This document shows, one piece after another, positions 18,886 through 27,548 of a DNA stretch of 64,000 nt (the stretch's first letter is position 1; every line of letters begins with the position of its first letter). A program made the translations under genes and the position numbers. Below the pieces are notes generated by a model. That model searched no databases. It worked only from the letters and a program-made list of their open reading frames with translations, and was not told the DNA's origin. The DNA is from Schlesneria sphaerica. GTDB lineage: Bacteria > Planctomycetota > Planctomycetia > Planctomycetales > Planctomycetaceae. Location of the stretch: contig NZ_CP172346.1 in assembly GCF_044336245.1 (NCBI RefSeq), positions 5,766,001 through 5,830,000 on the forward strand, read 5' to 3'.

Positions 18886-20228
18886 GATTGTTCCTGCTCG
18901 ATCGGGACCGCGAACGAATTCGATTGACGCTTGAACCGCGCTGCCATGTGACTGGTTTCCGCGGCCCAGGTACTGAGGAGCAGGGGATCGCGACGACAAT
19001 CTGGCTTGTCGAATTGAACCTGAATCACACCTGCCGCACGTTCTTCAAACACCGCTTCGCAGTAGCAAAAGTAATAGTGCCACATCCGCAGGAAGCGTTC
19101 AGGGAACCCTTGCCGCCGAATTTCGGGCAATTGCTCATGAAAGACGCGACGCCATTGCCTCAGGGTTTCCGCATAGTGAGGAGCAAAGTCTTCGGCGTGG
19201 ACGAATCGCAAGTCCGTGACACGCCCCACCGACTCCAGCATCGCACCGAGGCTGGGCAGACATCCGCCCGGAAAGATATAGCGCTGAATGAAATCGGTGT
19301 TTCGCAGATATGTTTCGTAATCTCTCTCAGGAAGCACAATCGCCTGAATGGCCATTGTCCCCGAGGGTTTCAACAGTGAAGCACATTTTTTGAAATAGGC
19401 ATCAAAGTACGCATATCCAACCGCTTCGATCATTTCGACAGAGACAAGTTTGTCAAACGTACCAGTGACATCTCGGTAATCCTGTTCAATAACGGTGACT
19501 TTGTCGGAGAGGTTGTGCTGGTCGATTCGATTCCGGGTAAGTCGAAACTGCTCATGTGAAATTGTGGTCGTCGTCACTCGACAACCGTAGTTATGAGCAG
19601 CGTGAATGGCTAATCCACCCCAGCCACTACCAATTTCCAGAAGATGATCTTGAGGCCGTAAATCGAGTTTGCGACAAAGTCGATCAATCTTCTCAATCGA
19701 CGCGTCTTTCATGGACTCGTTCGGCGCAAGAAATATGCCACTTGAATAGGCCATCGACTCATCAAGACAAAGCTTGAAAAAGTCGTTACCCAGATCATAG
19801 TGCGCCGCGATATTCCTGCGACTGCCCGATTTGCTGTTGTAATGCCAGCGATGATAAAGCCGCTGAAAGACTCCAGTAAGGTGAGCCAGTCCTCCGGACA
19901 GGCGAGCGGTTGCATCCGCATTGCGGATCAGGATCCGAAACAGGCTCGTCAACTGATCGCAGTCCCAGTCGCCGCGCAAGTAGGATTCGGCAACAGACAA
20001 GGCCCCCCCACAGACGGCATCTCGATAAAAACGACACCGATGGATATGAAGCACCGCACTCAGGTGATTCTTGACCCCAAGCGTTTCCTTTGCGGAGCCA
20101 TCCTCAACAGTGACCTCACCACGGTTCATTCCCCGCAGCCGATTGAAGAGGATTTTCTTCGCCGCTCGGTCAATCCAATTTGGTGTGTTGGTTGCTTCAA
20201 TCGTTAGTTCATCTTCCGTCGAATTCAT
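18882..20228 (-). CDS. CFA-synthase-like SAM methyltransferase with altered bicarbonate site
   Basis: 448 residues from ATG 20228; an upstream ATG at 20279 is also possible and neither has a strong ribosome site. SAM motif LLEIGSGWGGLAIHA at about 196-210. Compared from memory with E. coli Cfa, the position of Cys139 is serine (YSSG, S163) and that of His266 is glutamine (Q295), while Glu (E268) and Tyr (Y352) are kept. Proteins of this YSSG type occur in singlet-oxygen/light-regulated lipid clusters, where methylation products other than cyclopropane are known. It follows DUF1365 by 78 bp and overlaps the next gene by 4 bp. Confidence 0.88.
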   Translation of the reverse strand: MNSTEDELTIEATNTPNWIDRAAKKILFNRLRGMNRGEVTVEDGSAKETLGVKNHLSAVLHIHRCRFYRDAVCGGALSVAESYLRGDWDCDQLTSLFRILIRNADATARLSGGLAHLTGVFQRLYHRWHYNSKSGSRRNIAAHYDLGNDFFKLCLDESMAYSSGIFLAPNESMKDASIEKIDRLCRKLDLRPQDHLLEIGSGWGGLAIHAAHNYGCRVTTTTISHEQFRLTRNRIDQHNLSDKVTVIEQDYRDVTGTFDKLVSVEMIEAVGYAYFDAYFKKCASLLKPSGTMAIQAIVLPERDYETYLRNTDFIQRYIFPGGCLPSLGAMLESVGRVTDLRFVHAEDFAPHYAETLRQWRRVFHEQLPEIRRQGFPERFLRMWHYYFCYCEAVFEERAAGVIQVQFDKPDCRRDPLLLSTWAAETSHMAARFKRQSNSFAVPIEQEQS

Positions 20229-20306
20229 TGGCCCATTCTCAAGATTTCGGAAAGGAAAAAAGGTGAAGCTGAAGTTCATCTGGCAGGTTCATCGGAACAG
20301 AATCGC

Positions 20307-21065
20307 TTACGGGTGCGGCACGTAGGGCACCCGCTTTAACCACAGTTTGAGCGCTTGCCAGTAAATAGCGATAAACACCTGTAAGGTCATGAGAGGGTAA
20401 CGCAACAGCATACGATTGAGCGTCCAACCGTTAATCGTACACCGATTCATTGCCAGGTTCGCATCGAACAACTTGACACCATCGCACTGATTTTCGATCC
20501 GAATCTGGAGCTTTTCGCCTGGAGTCGAAAACTGCCAACCGTATGACATTTCCATCCCCATGAATGGCGAAACGTGGAATTCTTTCTGCGTGTCGCCAGC
20601 GACAGGACAGAGTCCACGCTCAGGAAACATCTGGCCGCGAGTATCCAGGACGTAGCAGTGACGCTCACCCCACGGAGTGTTGTTGACTTCCGCGATGATG
20701 GATTCGACGTTCTCACAATCTTTGTCGTAACAGTAATAAAAACTGACAGGATTCATCTGGAAGCCGAAGTATCGCAGGTGGGTCAGCAGTCGCACTGGCC
20801 CAAGGGGACTGAAACCCAGACTTGAGTTAACAAGCTCGATAATGGTCTGTTTCAGAGGTTGATTCGCGGGACCGAGATGATCGCTTCGAACAAATGATGC
20901 AATGCTTCTTCGGGCAGTTGACCACAACCATCTCCCTCGGAACACCTCAGGCAGTTCGTCCAGGTCAAGCAGCAGCATGAACAGCGGATACTGGAAGCGG
21001 TGTACCACCGGTCTATGACGGACATGGGCAACCCGGCCTTCATAGATGCAACTGGCGTAGCTCAT
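20307..21065 (-). CDS. DUF1365 protein
   Basis: 252 residues with the family hallmarks: YEGRVAHVRHRPVVHRFQY at the N-terminus, LLTHLRYFGFQMNPVSFYYC at about 115-135 and EVNNTPWGERHCYVL after it. It overlaps the FAD oxidoreductase gene by 4 bp. DUF1365 genes are nearly always beside FAD oxidoreductase and CFA-like genes. The biochemical activity is not known to me; a role in modifying membrane fatty acids is inferred from context. Confidence 0.92.
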   Translation of the reverse strand: MSYASCIYEGRVAHVRHRPVVHRFQYPLFMLLLDLDELPEVFRGRWLWSTARRSIASFVRSDHLGPANQPLKQTIIELVNSSLGFSPLGPVRLLTHLRYFGFQMNPVSFYYCYDKDCENVESIIAEVNNTPWGERHCYVLDTRGQMFPERGLCPVAGDTQKEFHVSPFMGMEMSYGWQFSTPGEKLQIRIENQCDGVKLFDANLAMNRCTINGWTLNRMLLRYPLMTLQVFIAIYWQALKLWLKRVPYVPHP

Positions 21066-22351
21066 CGTGCATGTGCTCCCCCTGAAGACACAAGATCTGC
21101 TGCATTCGAGCCCTTTTTGAGTGATTCGGCAACTCGCAGTGCGCTCACAACGCCATCCTCATGAAATCCGTTACCCCAGTAAGCCCCGCAAAATGAAGTA
21201 TGGTTTGCATTTAATAGTTCCTGGTGCCGAGCTTGTGCTGCCCCTCTTCCTTCGGTGAATACAGGATGGTGATAGACGAACTGTCGCAAGATCTTCGTCG
21301 GATCGATCGCTGACTGCTGATTCAGCGAGACGCAGAACGTCTGGCGGGATTTGATCCCCTGAAGGATGTTCATATTATAAGTTAGCGTTGCTTGCTCCTC
21401 AGCGGCCTGTATGATGCGATAGTTCCAACTGGCCCAGGCGCGTCGCTGACGGGGAAGCACGGAATCATCCGTGTGCAATACCACTTCGTTCCTTTGATAA
21501 GGAAAAGCGGACAGGATTTCACGCTCGGCAACCGTCGCTTGAGGACCAATAATCTGCAACGCCTGATCGCTGTGACAGGCGAAGATGACGTGATCGAATC
21601 GTTGGGGGGGATAGTCCCGAATGACGAGCTCGACCCCTTCGGCATCCCGCTGTAGACCGAGCACCGGTGTATTCGGACGACGGATCCCTCGAAAGCGATT
21701 CAGCAGCGCTCTGACATAGACCTGCGAACCACCGCTGATCACGCGCCAGACCGGCCTCTGCCAAATGCTTAATAATCCGTGATTTCGATAGAATTCGAGG
21801 ATAAATCGAATTGGAAAATCGTTAAATCGCCCCATGGGACAAGACCAGATGGCCGAGCCCATCGGCAGAAGGTACTGTTCCGCGAACTGCTCTGAGAAAC
21901 GATTTCGGTCCAAGAAACTGCGAACCGTCGATCGGTCGTCAAGCGAAACGATTTGTTGCAATGCGAGCCGGTTGAATTTGAGAATATCGAAAACGAGTCG
22001 ATGAAATGAAGGGGAGAAGAAATTGGCAGGTTGAGCGAACAAACCCCCGATCGACTCACCAGAGTATTCGACGCCCGTTCTGTCGTCACGTACGCTGAAC
22101 CCCATCGTCGTGGGCTGAGAAGAGACACCGAGATCATCCAATAACTCGATGAATTTTGGATAAGTCCAATCGTTGAATACGATAAACCCTGTGTCGACGG
22201 CGTGGGTTTCATCTCCTATGGCGACTTCCACCGTGTTTGTATGTCCGCCGAAGTAGTCGTTTGATTCAAAAAGCGTCACCTGGTGTTGATGATGCAGGCG
22301 GTCAGCCACGACGAGACCTGAAATTCCTGCTCCGATCACTGCGACTCGCAT
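21062..22351 (-). CDS. FAD-dependent oxidoreductase (amine oxidase-like, COG2907 type)
   Basis: Start: ATG 22351 with GGGG five to eight bases upstream; a TTG twelve bases earlier is possible. 429 residues. The N-terminal Rossmann dinucleotide motif is VAVIGAGISGLVVADRL, with the FAD ribose-binding Glu in TLFESNDYFGGHTNTV. The family motif GFIVFNDWTYPKF follows. The C-terminus has NWGNGFHEDGVVSALRVAE-like sequence (WGNGFHEDGV). It is the first gene of the five-gene lipid run and probably a fatty-acyl desaturase or oxidase acting with the CFA-like enzymes. The link to known furan- or methyl-branched fatty acid pathways is inference. Confidence 0.9.
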   Translation of the reverse strand: MRVAVIGAGISGLVVADRLHHQHQVTLFESNDYFGGHTNTVEVAIGDETHAVDTGFIVFNDWTYPKFIELLDDLGVSSQPTTMGFSVRDDRTGVEYSGESIGGLFAQPANFFSPSFHRLVFDILKFNRLALQQIVSLDDRSTVRSFLDRNRFSEQFAEQYLLPMGSAIWSCPMGRFNDFPIRFILEFYRNHGLLSIWQRPVWRVISGGSQVYVRALLNRFRGIRRPNTPVLGLQRDAEGVELVIRDYPPQRFDHVIFACHSDQALQIIGPQATVAEREILSAFPYQRNEVVLHTDDSVLPRQRRAWASWNYRIIQAAEEQATLTYNMNILQGIKSRQTFCVSLNQQSAIDPTKILRQFVYHHPVFTEGRGAAQARHQELLNANHTSFCGAYWGNGFHEDGVVSALRVAESLKKGSNAADLVSSGGAHAR

Positions 22352-22522
22352 TGGCCACCCCAAAAACTGTCAAAACTTCCATCGGGAGTGTAGGCAGGTC
22401 GTAAAACAACTTCAACTCGAATTCGATCGAGAGGCTTTGATAACAGGCAAGTCCGACCCCGAACTTGATTCTGCCCCAGACTTTGCGATACAAACCATCA
22501 AAACCATCACGAGCGGATTGGC
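22352..22522. promoter_or_regulatory. Divergent control region of the lipid cluster
   Basis: 171 bp between the minus-strand lipid genes and the plus-strand regulator. It holds a perfect 10-bp palindrome TCGAATTCGA (22417-22426) followed by CGATCGAG, a candidate operator. TTGATT followed after 16 bp by GATACA (near 22466-22493) is a possible promoter for the regulator gene. Autoregulation and control of the divergent operon by the regulator are inferred from the layout. Confidence 0.4.
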
Positions 22523-23407
22523 ATGGACGATCAATTTCTTTCTCCGAAACAAGCCGCAAGTGCGCTGCAGGTGAGCGAGTCGTCCCTCAGGCGATGGTGT
22601 GATCAAGGGCTGCTGGAAATCGTCCGAACAGCCGGCGGGCATCGTAAGATTCCCATCCGCGAAATTGTGCAGTTCGCCCGGAGCAAGGGGCTGAGTCTGT
22701 CGCCCGCCGAAGTCTCGTTGCAAGTGAGTGCGACTCGAGACACCCCCCCAGAAACTTGGGCCAGCTTGTTTGCTGATGCACTCCTTTCCACCGACAGCCT
22801 GGCGGCTCGCCGGTTCTTGATGGAGCTCTTCAACTCAGGAATGGAAGTCAGCGAGATTTGCGACAACGTCATTGCAGCTGCGTTTCATATCATTGGCGAC
22901 CGCTGGTCATGCGATAGCATTGACGTCTATCAGGAACGTCGGAGTTGCGAAATCGTGACGAAGATCATGCATGAAATACGAGGGTTTCAGCAATCTCCAC
23001 TTCCCAATCGAATGGCAATCGGGGGCACACTTTCTCACGACTATTACTCCATCCCGACAGCCATGGTCGACCTCGTACTCAGTGCAGAAAGATATCGTAC
23101 GGAGAATTTGGGAACCTCGTTGCCTGCTTCCTCATTCGTTCGGGCGGTGCACGACTTGCAGCCTCAGATCTTGTGGATCAGCGTCTCACATATTCAAGAT
23201 GAATCTCAATTCATTCCAGGCCTGCAGGAGATATGGTCTGCATGCGTCCAATGTAATGTCGCATTAATTCTTGGCGGACGGGCGCTGACAGAGCCATTGA
23301 TTCGCCAAAGACTGACTTACACGGCCCACTGCGACTCGATGAGAAGCCTCAAGTCGCTCGTTGCCAGCATTTTCCGGATGACATCGCAGAAATCCGCGGC
23401 CGAATGA
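22523..23407 (+). CDS. MerR-type regulator with cobalamin-binding-fold domain, motif degenerate
   Basis: 294 residues. Residues 5-55 form a MerR/excisionase winged helix (LSPKQAASALQVSESSLRRW, then TAGGHRKIP). The C-terminal 200 residues match the four-helix plus Rossmann B12-binding layout of CarH/LitR. The signature W-x9-EH is W128-x9-E138-R139, so His is Arg. In the Rossmann part the E-x-H that binds cobalt seems to be D173-x-Y175. The GGTLS and LGTSLPASS segments of the fold remain. It is probably a transcriptional regulator of the divergent lipid operon and of the DUF2177 gene 52 bp downstream. Binding of B12 or light sensing is doubtful with these substitutions. Confidence 0.82.
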   Translation: MDDQFLSPKQAASALQVSESSLRRWCDQGLLEIVRTAGGHRKIPIREIVQFARSKGLSLSPAEVSLQVSATRDTPPETWASLFADALLSTDSLAARRFLMELFNSGMEVSEICDNVIAAAFHIIGDRWSCDSIDVYQERRSCEIVTKIMHEIRGFQQSPLPNRMAIGGTLSHDYYSIPTAMVDLVLSAERYRTENLGTSLPASSFVRAVHDLQPQILWISVSHIQDESQFIPGLQEIWSACVQCNVALILGGRALTEPLIRQRLTYTAHCDSMRSLKSLVASIFRMTSQKSAAE

Positions 23408-23459
23408 CTTCCGCACAACAATTTCCCTGACCCGATCAGGGACACAAAGGAATCTTGCA

Positions 23460-23882
23460 ATGAGCTTGTCGTTGAAGAATTTTTTGACGCTGCTACCAAT
23501 TATCCTGGTACTTGACCTCGTTTGGCTTGGTCTGCTGATGCACTCGTTTTACGACGCGGAAATCGGATCACTTGCTCGCCGCAGCGACGGGGCAATGTCG
23601 CCGCGATGGAGTGCCGCGATCATCGTCTATCTCTTGATTCCTGCCGGGACCGTCCTGTTCGTGCAGCCATTGTTGTCCGGCACAACACCCTATCTTCAGG
23701 CGTTCGGCTGGGGAGCAGCTTTCGGGCTGATTATGTATGGCGTTTACGATTTCACCAACCTCGCCGTCATCGAGAAACGGAGCCTCAAGATGGCGTTAGT
23801 CGATCTGGCGTGGGGCTGCACACTCTGTGGACTCAGCGCAGTATGGATCCGATTCCAGTTAGGATTGATATCGAAACAATAA
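23460..23882 (+). CDS. DUF2177 membrane protein
   Basis: 140 residues with four predicted transmembrane helices, including the family segments ILVLDLVWLGLL, GWGAAFGLIMYGVYDFTNLA and ALVDLAWGCTLCG. It lies 52 bp after the regulator on the same strand. DUF2177 genes recur beside FAD oxidoreductase, DUF1365 and CFA-like genes, so it is probably part of the same lipid system. Function unknown. Confidence 0.92.
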   Translation: MSLSLKNFLTLLPIILVLDLVWLGLLMHSFYDAEIGSLARRSDGAMSPRWSAAIIVYLLIPAGTVLFVQPLLSGTTPYLQAFGWGAAFGLIMYGVYDFTNLAVIEKRSLKMALVDLAWGCTLCGLSAVWIRFQLGLISKQ

Positions 23883-24430
23883 GGATCGCATCGCGAGTCC
23901 TGTTATTACATCAGATCCCATTCGTCAACAACGATCGCTCTTCGCACAGTACAAATCAGAAGCCGCTTCGAAACCTATCCAAGCGGATCATCATCTCAGG
24001 CGCTGGTGATGAAACCGGGGCCTGCTATCGCGGATCGTAAAGATTTATTTCCACGCGTTCGCGCGTGTCGCGGGCAGTACACCGGTGGCTGCGGTAAACT
24101 TGGAATTTAATTCAATTACAAACTTCCGCGACGGCTATTGCGCAGGCTGCCGCTTCGTAATTTTTCCGTGAACGCTTTCGTCGTGGGGGATATTTAAAAT
24201 CCTGGCGTGTTGCCGAGTCGGCTTTCCTGTCGGGGACCGACAGGGCCACCTTGACGAGAGACCTTGCATCGGTGTTTATGCTTTGGGGCAGGGTAGGGGA
24301 GCAGCCTGCTTCTGCGCGACCGCCCCCCGTGCTTGTGGAATCGTTTTCTGGAACCCGCCCGAATCGTGCTGAGTTCAGAGGGGTGGCGATTCTTGCTTTT
24401 CCACCGGCAAGAACCTCCACCTCATCCGGC
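23883..24430. other. Intergenic region with a perfect hairpin
   Basis: 548 bp between converging genes. CCTGTCGG (24226-24233), a GGA loop, and CCGACAGG (24237-24244) form a perfect 8-bp hairpin with no T-run; it may end transcripts of the esterase gene on the minus strand. AT-rich at 24100-24120 and 24190-24200. No convincing gene. Confidence 0.45.
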
Positions 24431-25309
24431 TTACTTCTTCAACTTCTTGTCAAAGTAATCAAACAGTGCCTGGTCTGCTTTCTCGGCATCGGCTCCTTTG
24501 AAACCGTGACCGGCACCTTCGAGTGTGAGCAGTTCCGCTTCGACTGCAGCGGCATTAAGCCTGTCGACCAGCCACACCGCCTGTTCGTGGGCGACATACT
24601 TGTCTTCGGTGCCATGAATACACAGGGTCGGCGCCGCATTCGGAGTTACCCAGTAGAGCGGGCTGCCGTGAATGTGCAGAGCTCGTTTTGTTTCGAGGTT
24701 ACCACCGAACCATAATGGCAGCACCTCATGTGCATCGACACTCTTGCCGTAGGATTGGGTGAAATCGCTCGGACCGTAAACATTGACCACGCACGCGACA
24801 GTACTTGATTGCTCAGGATTCCCGCCGTCTCCTTCGAACTGGGGGACATGGGCTGTCACCGCCAGGAACTGAGCGAGGTGCCCCCCCGCCGAGCCTCCCG
24901 TCATCCCAATCCGCTCGGGATCAACATGGTACTTTTTGGCGTTGGCCCGCATCCAGCGAACAGCCGCCTTGGTATCATGGACGGCGGCGGGGAACTGGTA
25001 CTTCGGTGCGAGACGATACGTGATTGTCGCTGCCACATATCCCCGTTCGGAAAGTCGTACACAGAGTGTGTCGTAGCCATCTCTTTTACCCGCACGAAAT
25101 CCGCCCCCATGAATGCAGATGACGGCAGGGAAGGGGCCTTCCCCCGATTTGGGCCGGGCGAGATTGAGCTGCAGGTGCTGATTGTCAGGATTTGAGTATT
25201 CGATCCCTTCTTCCCAGACTACGGTGTCGGGAACAGGGGGAGCTGCCAGAACCGGGGTGCCAGCAACGAGAAACAGTCCCAGCAGGCGAACGATCCACGT
25301 ACGTCTCAT
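24431..25309 (-). CDS. Secreted alpha/beta hydrolase (esterase/lipase, BD-FAE type)
   Basis: 292 residues with a signal peptide (MRRTWIVRLLGLFLVAGTPV, cleavage near LAAPP). The HGGG oxyanion motif is in ICIHGGGFRAG (about residue 65). The nucleophile serine lies in GMTGGSAGGHLAQF, the acid probably in HGTEDKYV and the histidine in GAGHGF. The probable activity is hydrolysis of carboxyl esters such as acetylated carbohydrates in the periplasm. It stands alone. Confidence 0.9.
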   Translation of the reverse strand: MRRTWIVRLLGLFLVAGTPVLAAPPVPDTVVWEEGIEYSNPDNQHLQLNLARPKSGEGPFPAVICIHGGGFRAGKRDGYDTLCVRLSERGYVAATITYRLAPKYQFPAAVHDTKAAVRWMRANAKKYHVDPERIGMTGGSAGGHLAQFLAVTAHVPQFEGDGGNPEQSSTVACVVNVYGPSDFTQSYGKSVDAHEVLPLWFGGNLETKRALHIHGSPLYWVTPNAAPTLCIHGTEDKYVAHEQAVWLVDRLNAAAVEAELLTLEGAGHGFKGADAEKADQALFDYFDKKLKK

Positions 25310-25654
25310 CAGCAGATTCCTTCAGAAGCGAGTGCGAAAAGGAGAGAACCAGTTACAGAGCGAGGACATCCAGCCCCCGTTGTCCGATCTCAAGCAGCCA
25401 TACTACCCTTCTTCCAGGACTTTTTCCCTCGGCGAGACCAGACCCGGGGTGACGAGAAAGGGACCTTATCAACCTGTGGACTGAGGAATCGCTCTCTCGT
25501 TTTCGGGAATGTTGCTTCCGGAGCCCGTTACCGCCTCAGTCAGACTCGACACGTGCTCGGCTTCTGCTCAAAATGCACGGGCCAGATTCTTGTAGGTGGC
25601 TCAACTACTGCAATGTTGGCGTCGCTGCCGACTTCGAATGGGAGAGACTTGTCG
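25310..25654. other. Divergent intergenic region
   Basis: 345 bp between the esterase (minus) and a small membrane protein (plus). No clear promoter boxes, hairpins or RNA gene seen. Confidence 0.35.
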
Positions 25655-25960
25655 ATGACCGCACATGCTGAACACCACGCTCCTGAATCGACCCACCTGA
25701 CCGGCAGCTCTGATCCCCGTCTTGCCATTGCGGCAGCGTTGAAGTTCGAACCCTCTGAATTGCACGACTTTGAAGCGGCAGACAAGGCAGCAGGCCAGAT
25801 GATGGGAAAACTGCTGGGATTGCTGTTCTGCATCCTGCTTTTCCTGATGACGGGTGTCAACATCTGGATGATGTCCAACAGTTCGACGATCCATGACACC
25901 GATCCACAGGCATTCATCAACAGCGAATCAGGCGAACAGCACGCAGCTCCACAGCACTAG
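25655..25960 (+). CDS. Small single-pass membrane protein, unknown
   Basis: Start: ATG 25655, with GGGAGAG eight bases upstream; the frame is open further to 25553 but without a ribosome site. 101 residues: a His/Glu-rich N-terminus (MTAHAEHHAPESTH), a soluble stretch, one transmembrane helix (LLGLLFCILLFLMTGVNIWM, about residues 58-77) and a short polar tail. It is followed 29 bp later by a good terminator, so it is a single-gene transcript. No family recognised. Confidence 0.65.
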   Translation: MTAHAEHHAPESTHLTGSSDPRLAIAAALKFEPSELHDFEAADKAAGQMMGKLLGLLFCILLFLMTGVNIWMMSNSSTIHDTDPQAFINSESGEQHAAPQH

Positions 25961-25989
25961 ACCAATAGAGGAAGCTGGTTCCACCGCAT

Positions 25990-26016
25990 AGCCTCTCTTC
26001 ATAGGGAGGCTTTTTC
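25990..26016 (+). terminator. Rho-independent terminator
   Basis: AGCCTCTC (25990-25997) and GGGAGGCT (26004-26011) pair with one G-U, then TTTTCT. It ends the small membrane protein transcript. The remaining 296 bp to 26312 show nothing convincing. Confidence 0.75.
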
Positions 26017-26312
26017 TACGCGATTTGCCCCCCCCTCAGTCCCAAAACTGTCGTCAACACGAAATTTTACTCGTCGAAATTTTGCCCGCACCGCGGAAGT
26101 TCTACTTGGCACCGTGGCAGATGCGTGCTCAACAGAGACCTGCGGTGAACCTGACTCTTATCCGGCATCCGAACGCATCCCCAAGTGAGCTGGCATGGAG
26201 TATCAGGGCAGTGCAGAGGGCCGGTTCTTCCCCGAGCAGGACACGCCCGCGCTCTTTCAACGAGATTCTCGGCGGGAAATTCCGATCGCTTGCTTAGCGA
26301 CTGGAACGGACC

Positions 26313-27548
26313 TCATTGGGCGTCGGGCGATACATGTTCGCGAGCGATTTCTGCCCAGGGACCTCGATCGTCGAAGTCGAGATACCGTCGCCAGTGCTGT
26401 ACGGCGGCTTCGGGCTGGCCCAGTTGCTCCAGAACCCCCGCCAGATGGAAGTGAACTTCCGGGCAGTCGGGATGCAGGTCCAGGGCAATCTGGAAGGCCG
26501 CCTGTGCACCGGTGAGATCCCCGATTTCTGACAGCACACAACCGAGCTGCGTCCAGGCCTCGAGGAAGTCGTGGTCAATCTCAACCGCCATGTAATAGCG
26601 TTCAATCGCCCCGTCCGGCTTTTTTAGGCGATACAAAACATCGGCGATATGAAAATGAAACAGGGGATTGTTCGCCTCTCCAATCGTGGCCATTCGCAAG
26701 GCCTCAAGAGCCGATTCCAGCTCGTTCGCCTCGGCCAGACGACAGCCTTCGTAGAACCATTCATCGACGGTCCAATGCTGCCGATCAACATTTCCGACCA
26801 CGGGAGCAGGGTGGAGCGGCAGAATCGAGTGCTCGTCAGAGGGCTCATCTTCCGGGGAAGGGGGATCAAAATCAAAAATTCGCTGCCCGGTCGTCTCGAC
26901 CAATCCCGAATCGTCCCGAAAGACAAGTCCTCCCATCCCACGGGACATCACTTCCAGTTGGGCGAGTGGCTTAACGACATCAGGCCACAGGGTGTGCAAC
27001 CGCTGCAGACTTGCCACGATCTGTTCTGACCGAACCCCTGACGCTGCGAGTTTGCTGAGTCGCCGGGCATTGGCGACTTCTTCAAAATCGAAGTAGGGGA
27101 GGCGATAGACTTTTTTCACGGAAGTGATGAGCCCCGCACGCTCCCACCGACGGATGTCATGCACAGAGACATTCAGGAGCTGACACAACATGGCGGGAGT
27201 GTAGAGCTGATGCGTTTTTCGCTCGACGGGTTCGATTCCCAGCAGCTTGAGCCATTCCGATTCTGAGACAATTCGAATGGGCTCGCCCTTATCGTGCAGT
27301 TGTCGAGCCTGTTCGAGCTTCACAGAAGGGAGGCCGTCGGGTTCCAGCGGCCATCCCTCTTCACCCACCACAAGAATTGAGGTTTGCTGACCCACATGCT
27401 GCATCGCCGTACCACCGTGCTGCTCAACCATTTCCATCGCCTGGCGATGCGTCATGGAAGCAAGCGTTCCGGTGAACGCGACACGCTCACCACTTAAAAT
27501 GGGTGAACTTTGCAGGGACGGAACAACTTCGGCCGATGGATCTGGCAT
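26313..27548 (-). CDS. BRCT-MerR HTH-TPR fusion protein
   Basis: Start taken as ATG 27548 (411 residues); the frame is open to 27620 and no strong ribosome site marks either. Residues about 17-105 are a BRCT domain like that of NAD-dependent DNA ligase (LSGERVAFTGTLASMTHRQA, GGTAMQHVGQQTSILVVGE, SEWLKLLGI). Residues about 115-185 are a MerR-type helix-turn-helix (YTPAMLCQLLNVSVHDIRRW). Residues about 270-400 are TPR repeats (AIERYYMAVEIDHDFLEAWT, AAFQIALDLHPDCPEVHFHL). Cytoplasmic, probably a DNA-binding regulator or scaffold; target unknown. It is divergent from glyA. Confidence 0.85.
   Translation of the reverse strand: MPDPSAEVVPSLQSSPILSGERVAFTGTLASMTHRQAMEMVEQHGGTAMQHVGQQTSILVVGEEGWPLEPDGLPSVKLEQARQLHDKGEPIRIVSESEWLKLLGIEPVERKTHQLYTPAMLCQLLNVSVHDIRRWERAGLITSVKKVYRLPYFDFEEVANARRLSKLAASGVRSEQIVASLQRLHTLWPDVVKPLAQLEVMSRGMGGLVFRDDSGLVETTGQRIFDFDPPSPEDEPSDEHSILPLHPAPVVGNVDRQHWTVDEWFYEGCRLAEANELESALEALRMATIGEANNPLFHFHIADVLYRLKKPDGAIERYYMAVEIDHDFLEAWTQLGCVLSEIGDLTGAQAAFQIALDLHPDCPEVHFHLAGVLEQLGQPEAAVQHWRRYLDFDDRGPWAEIAREHVSPDAQ

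Noticed and set aside
24251..24715. Plus-strand open frame over the end of the esterase gene
   Set aside because: It is antisense to a clear alpha/beta hydrolase with signal peptide and catalytic motifs.
27225..27245. tRNA T-loop-like GGGTTCGATTCCC
   Set aside because: It lies in the coding sequence of the BRCT-MerR-TPR gene and no cloverleaf can be formed around it.
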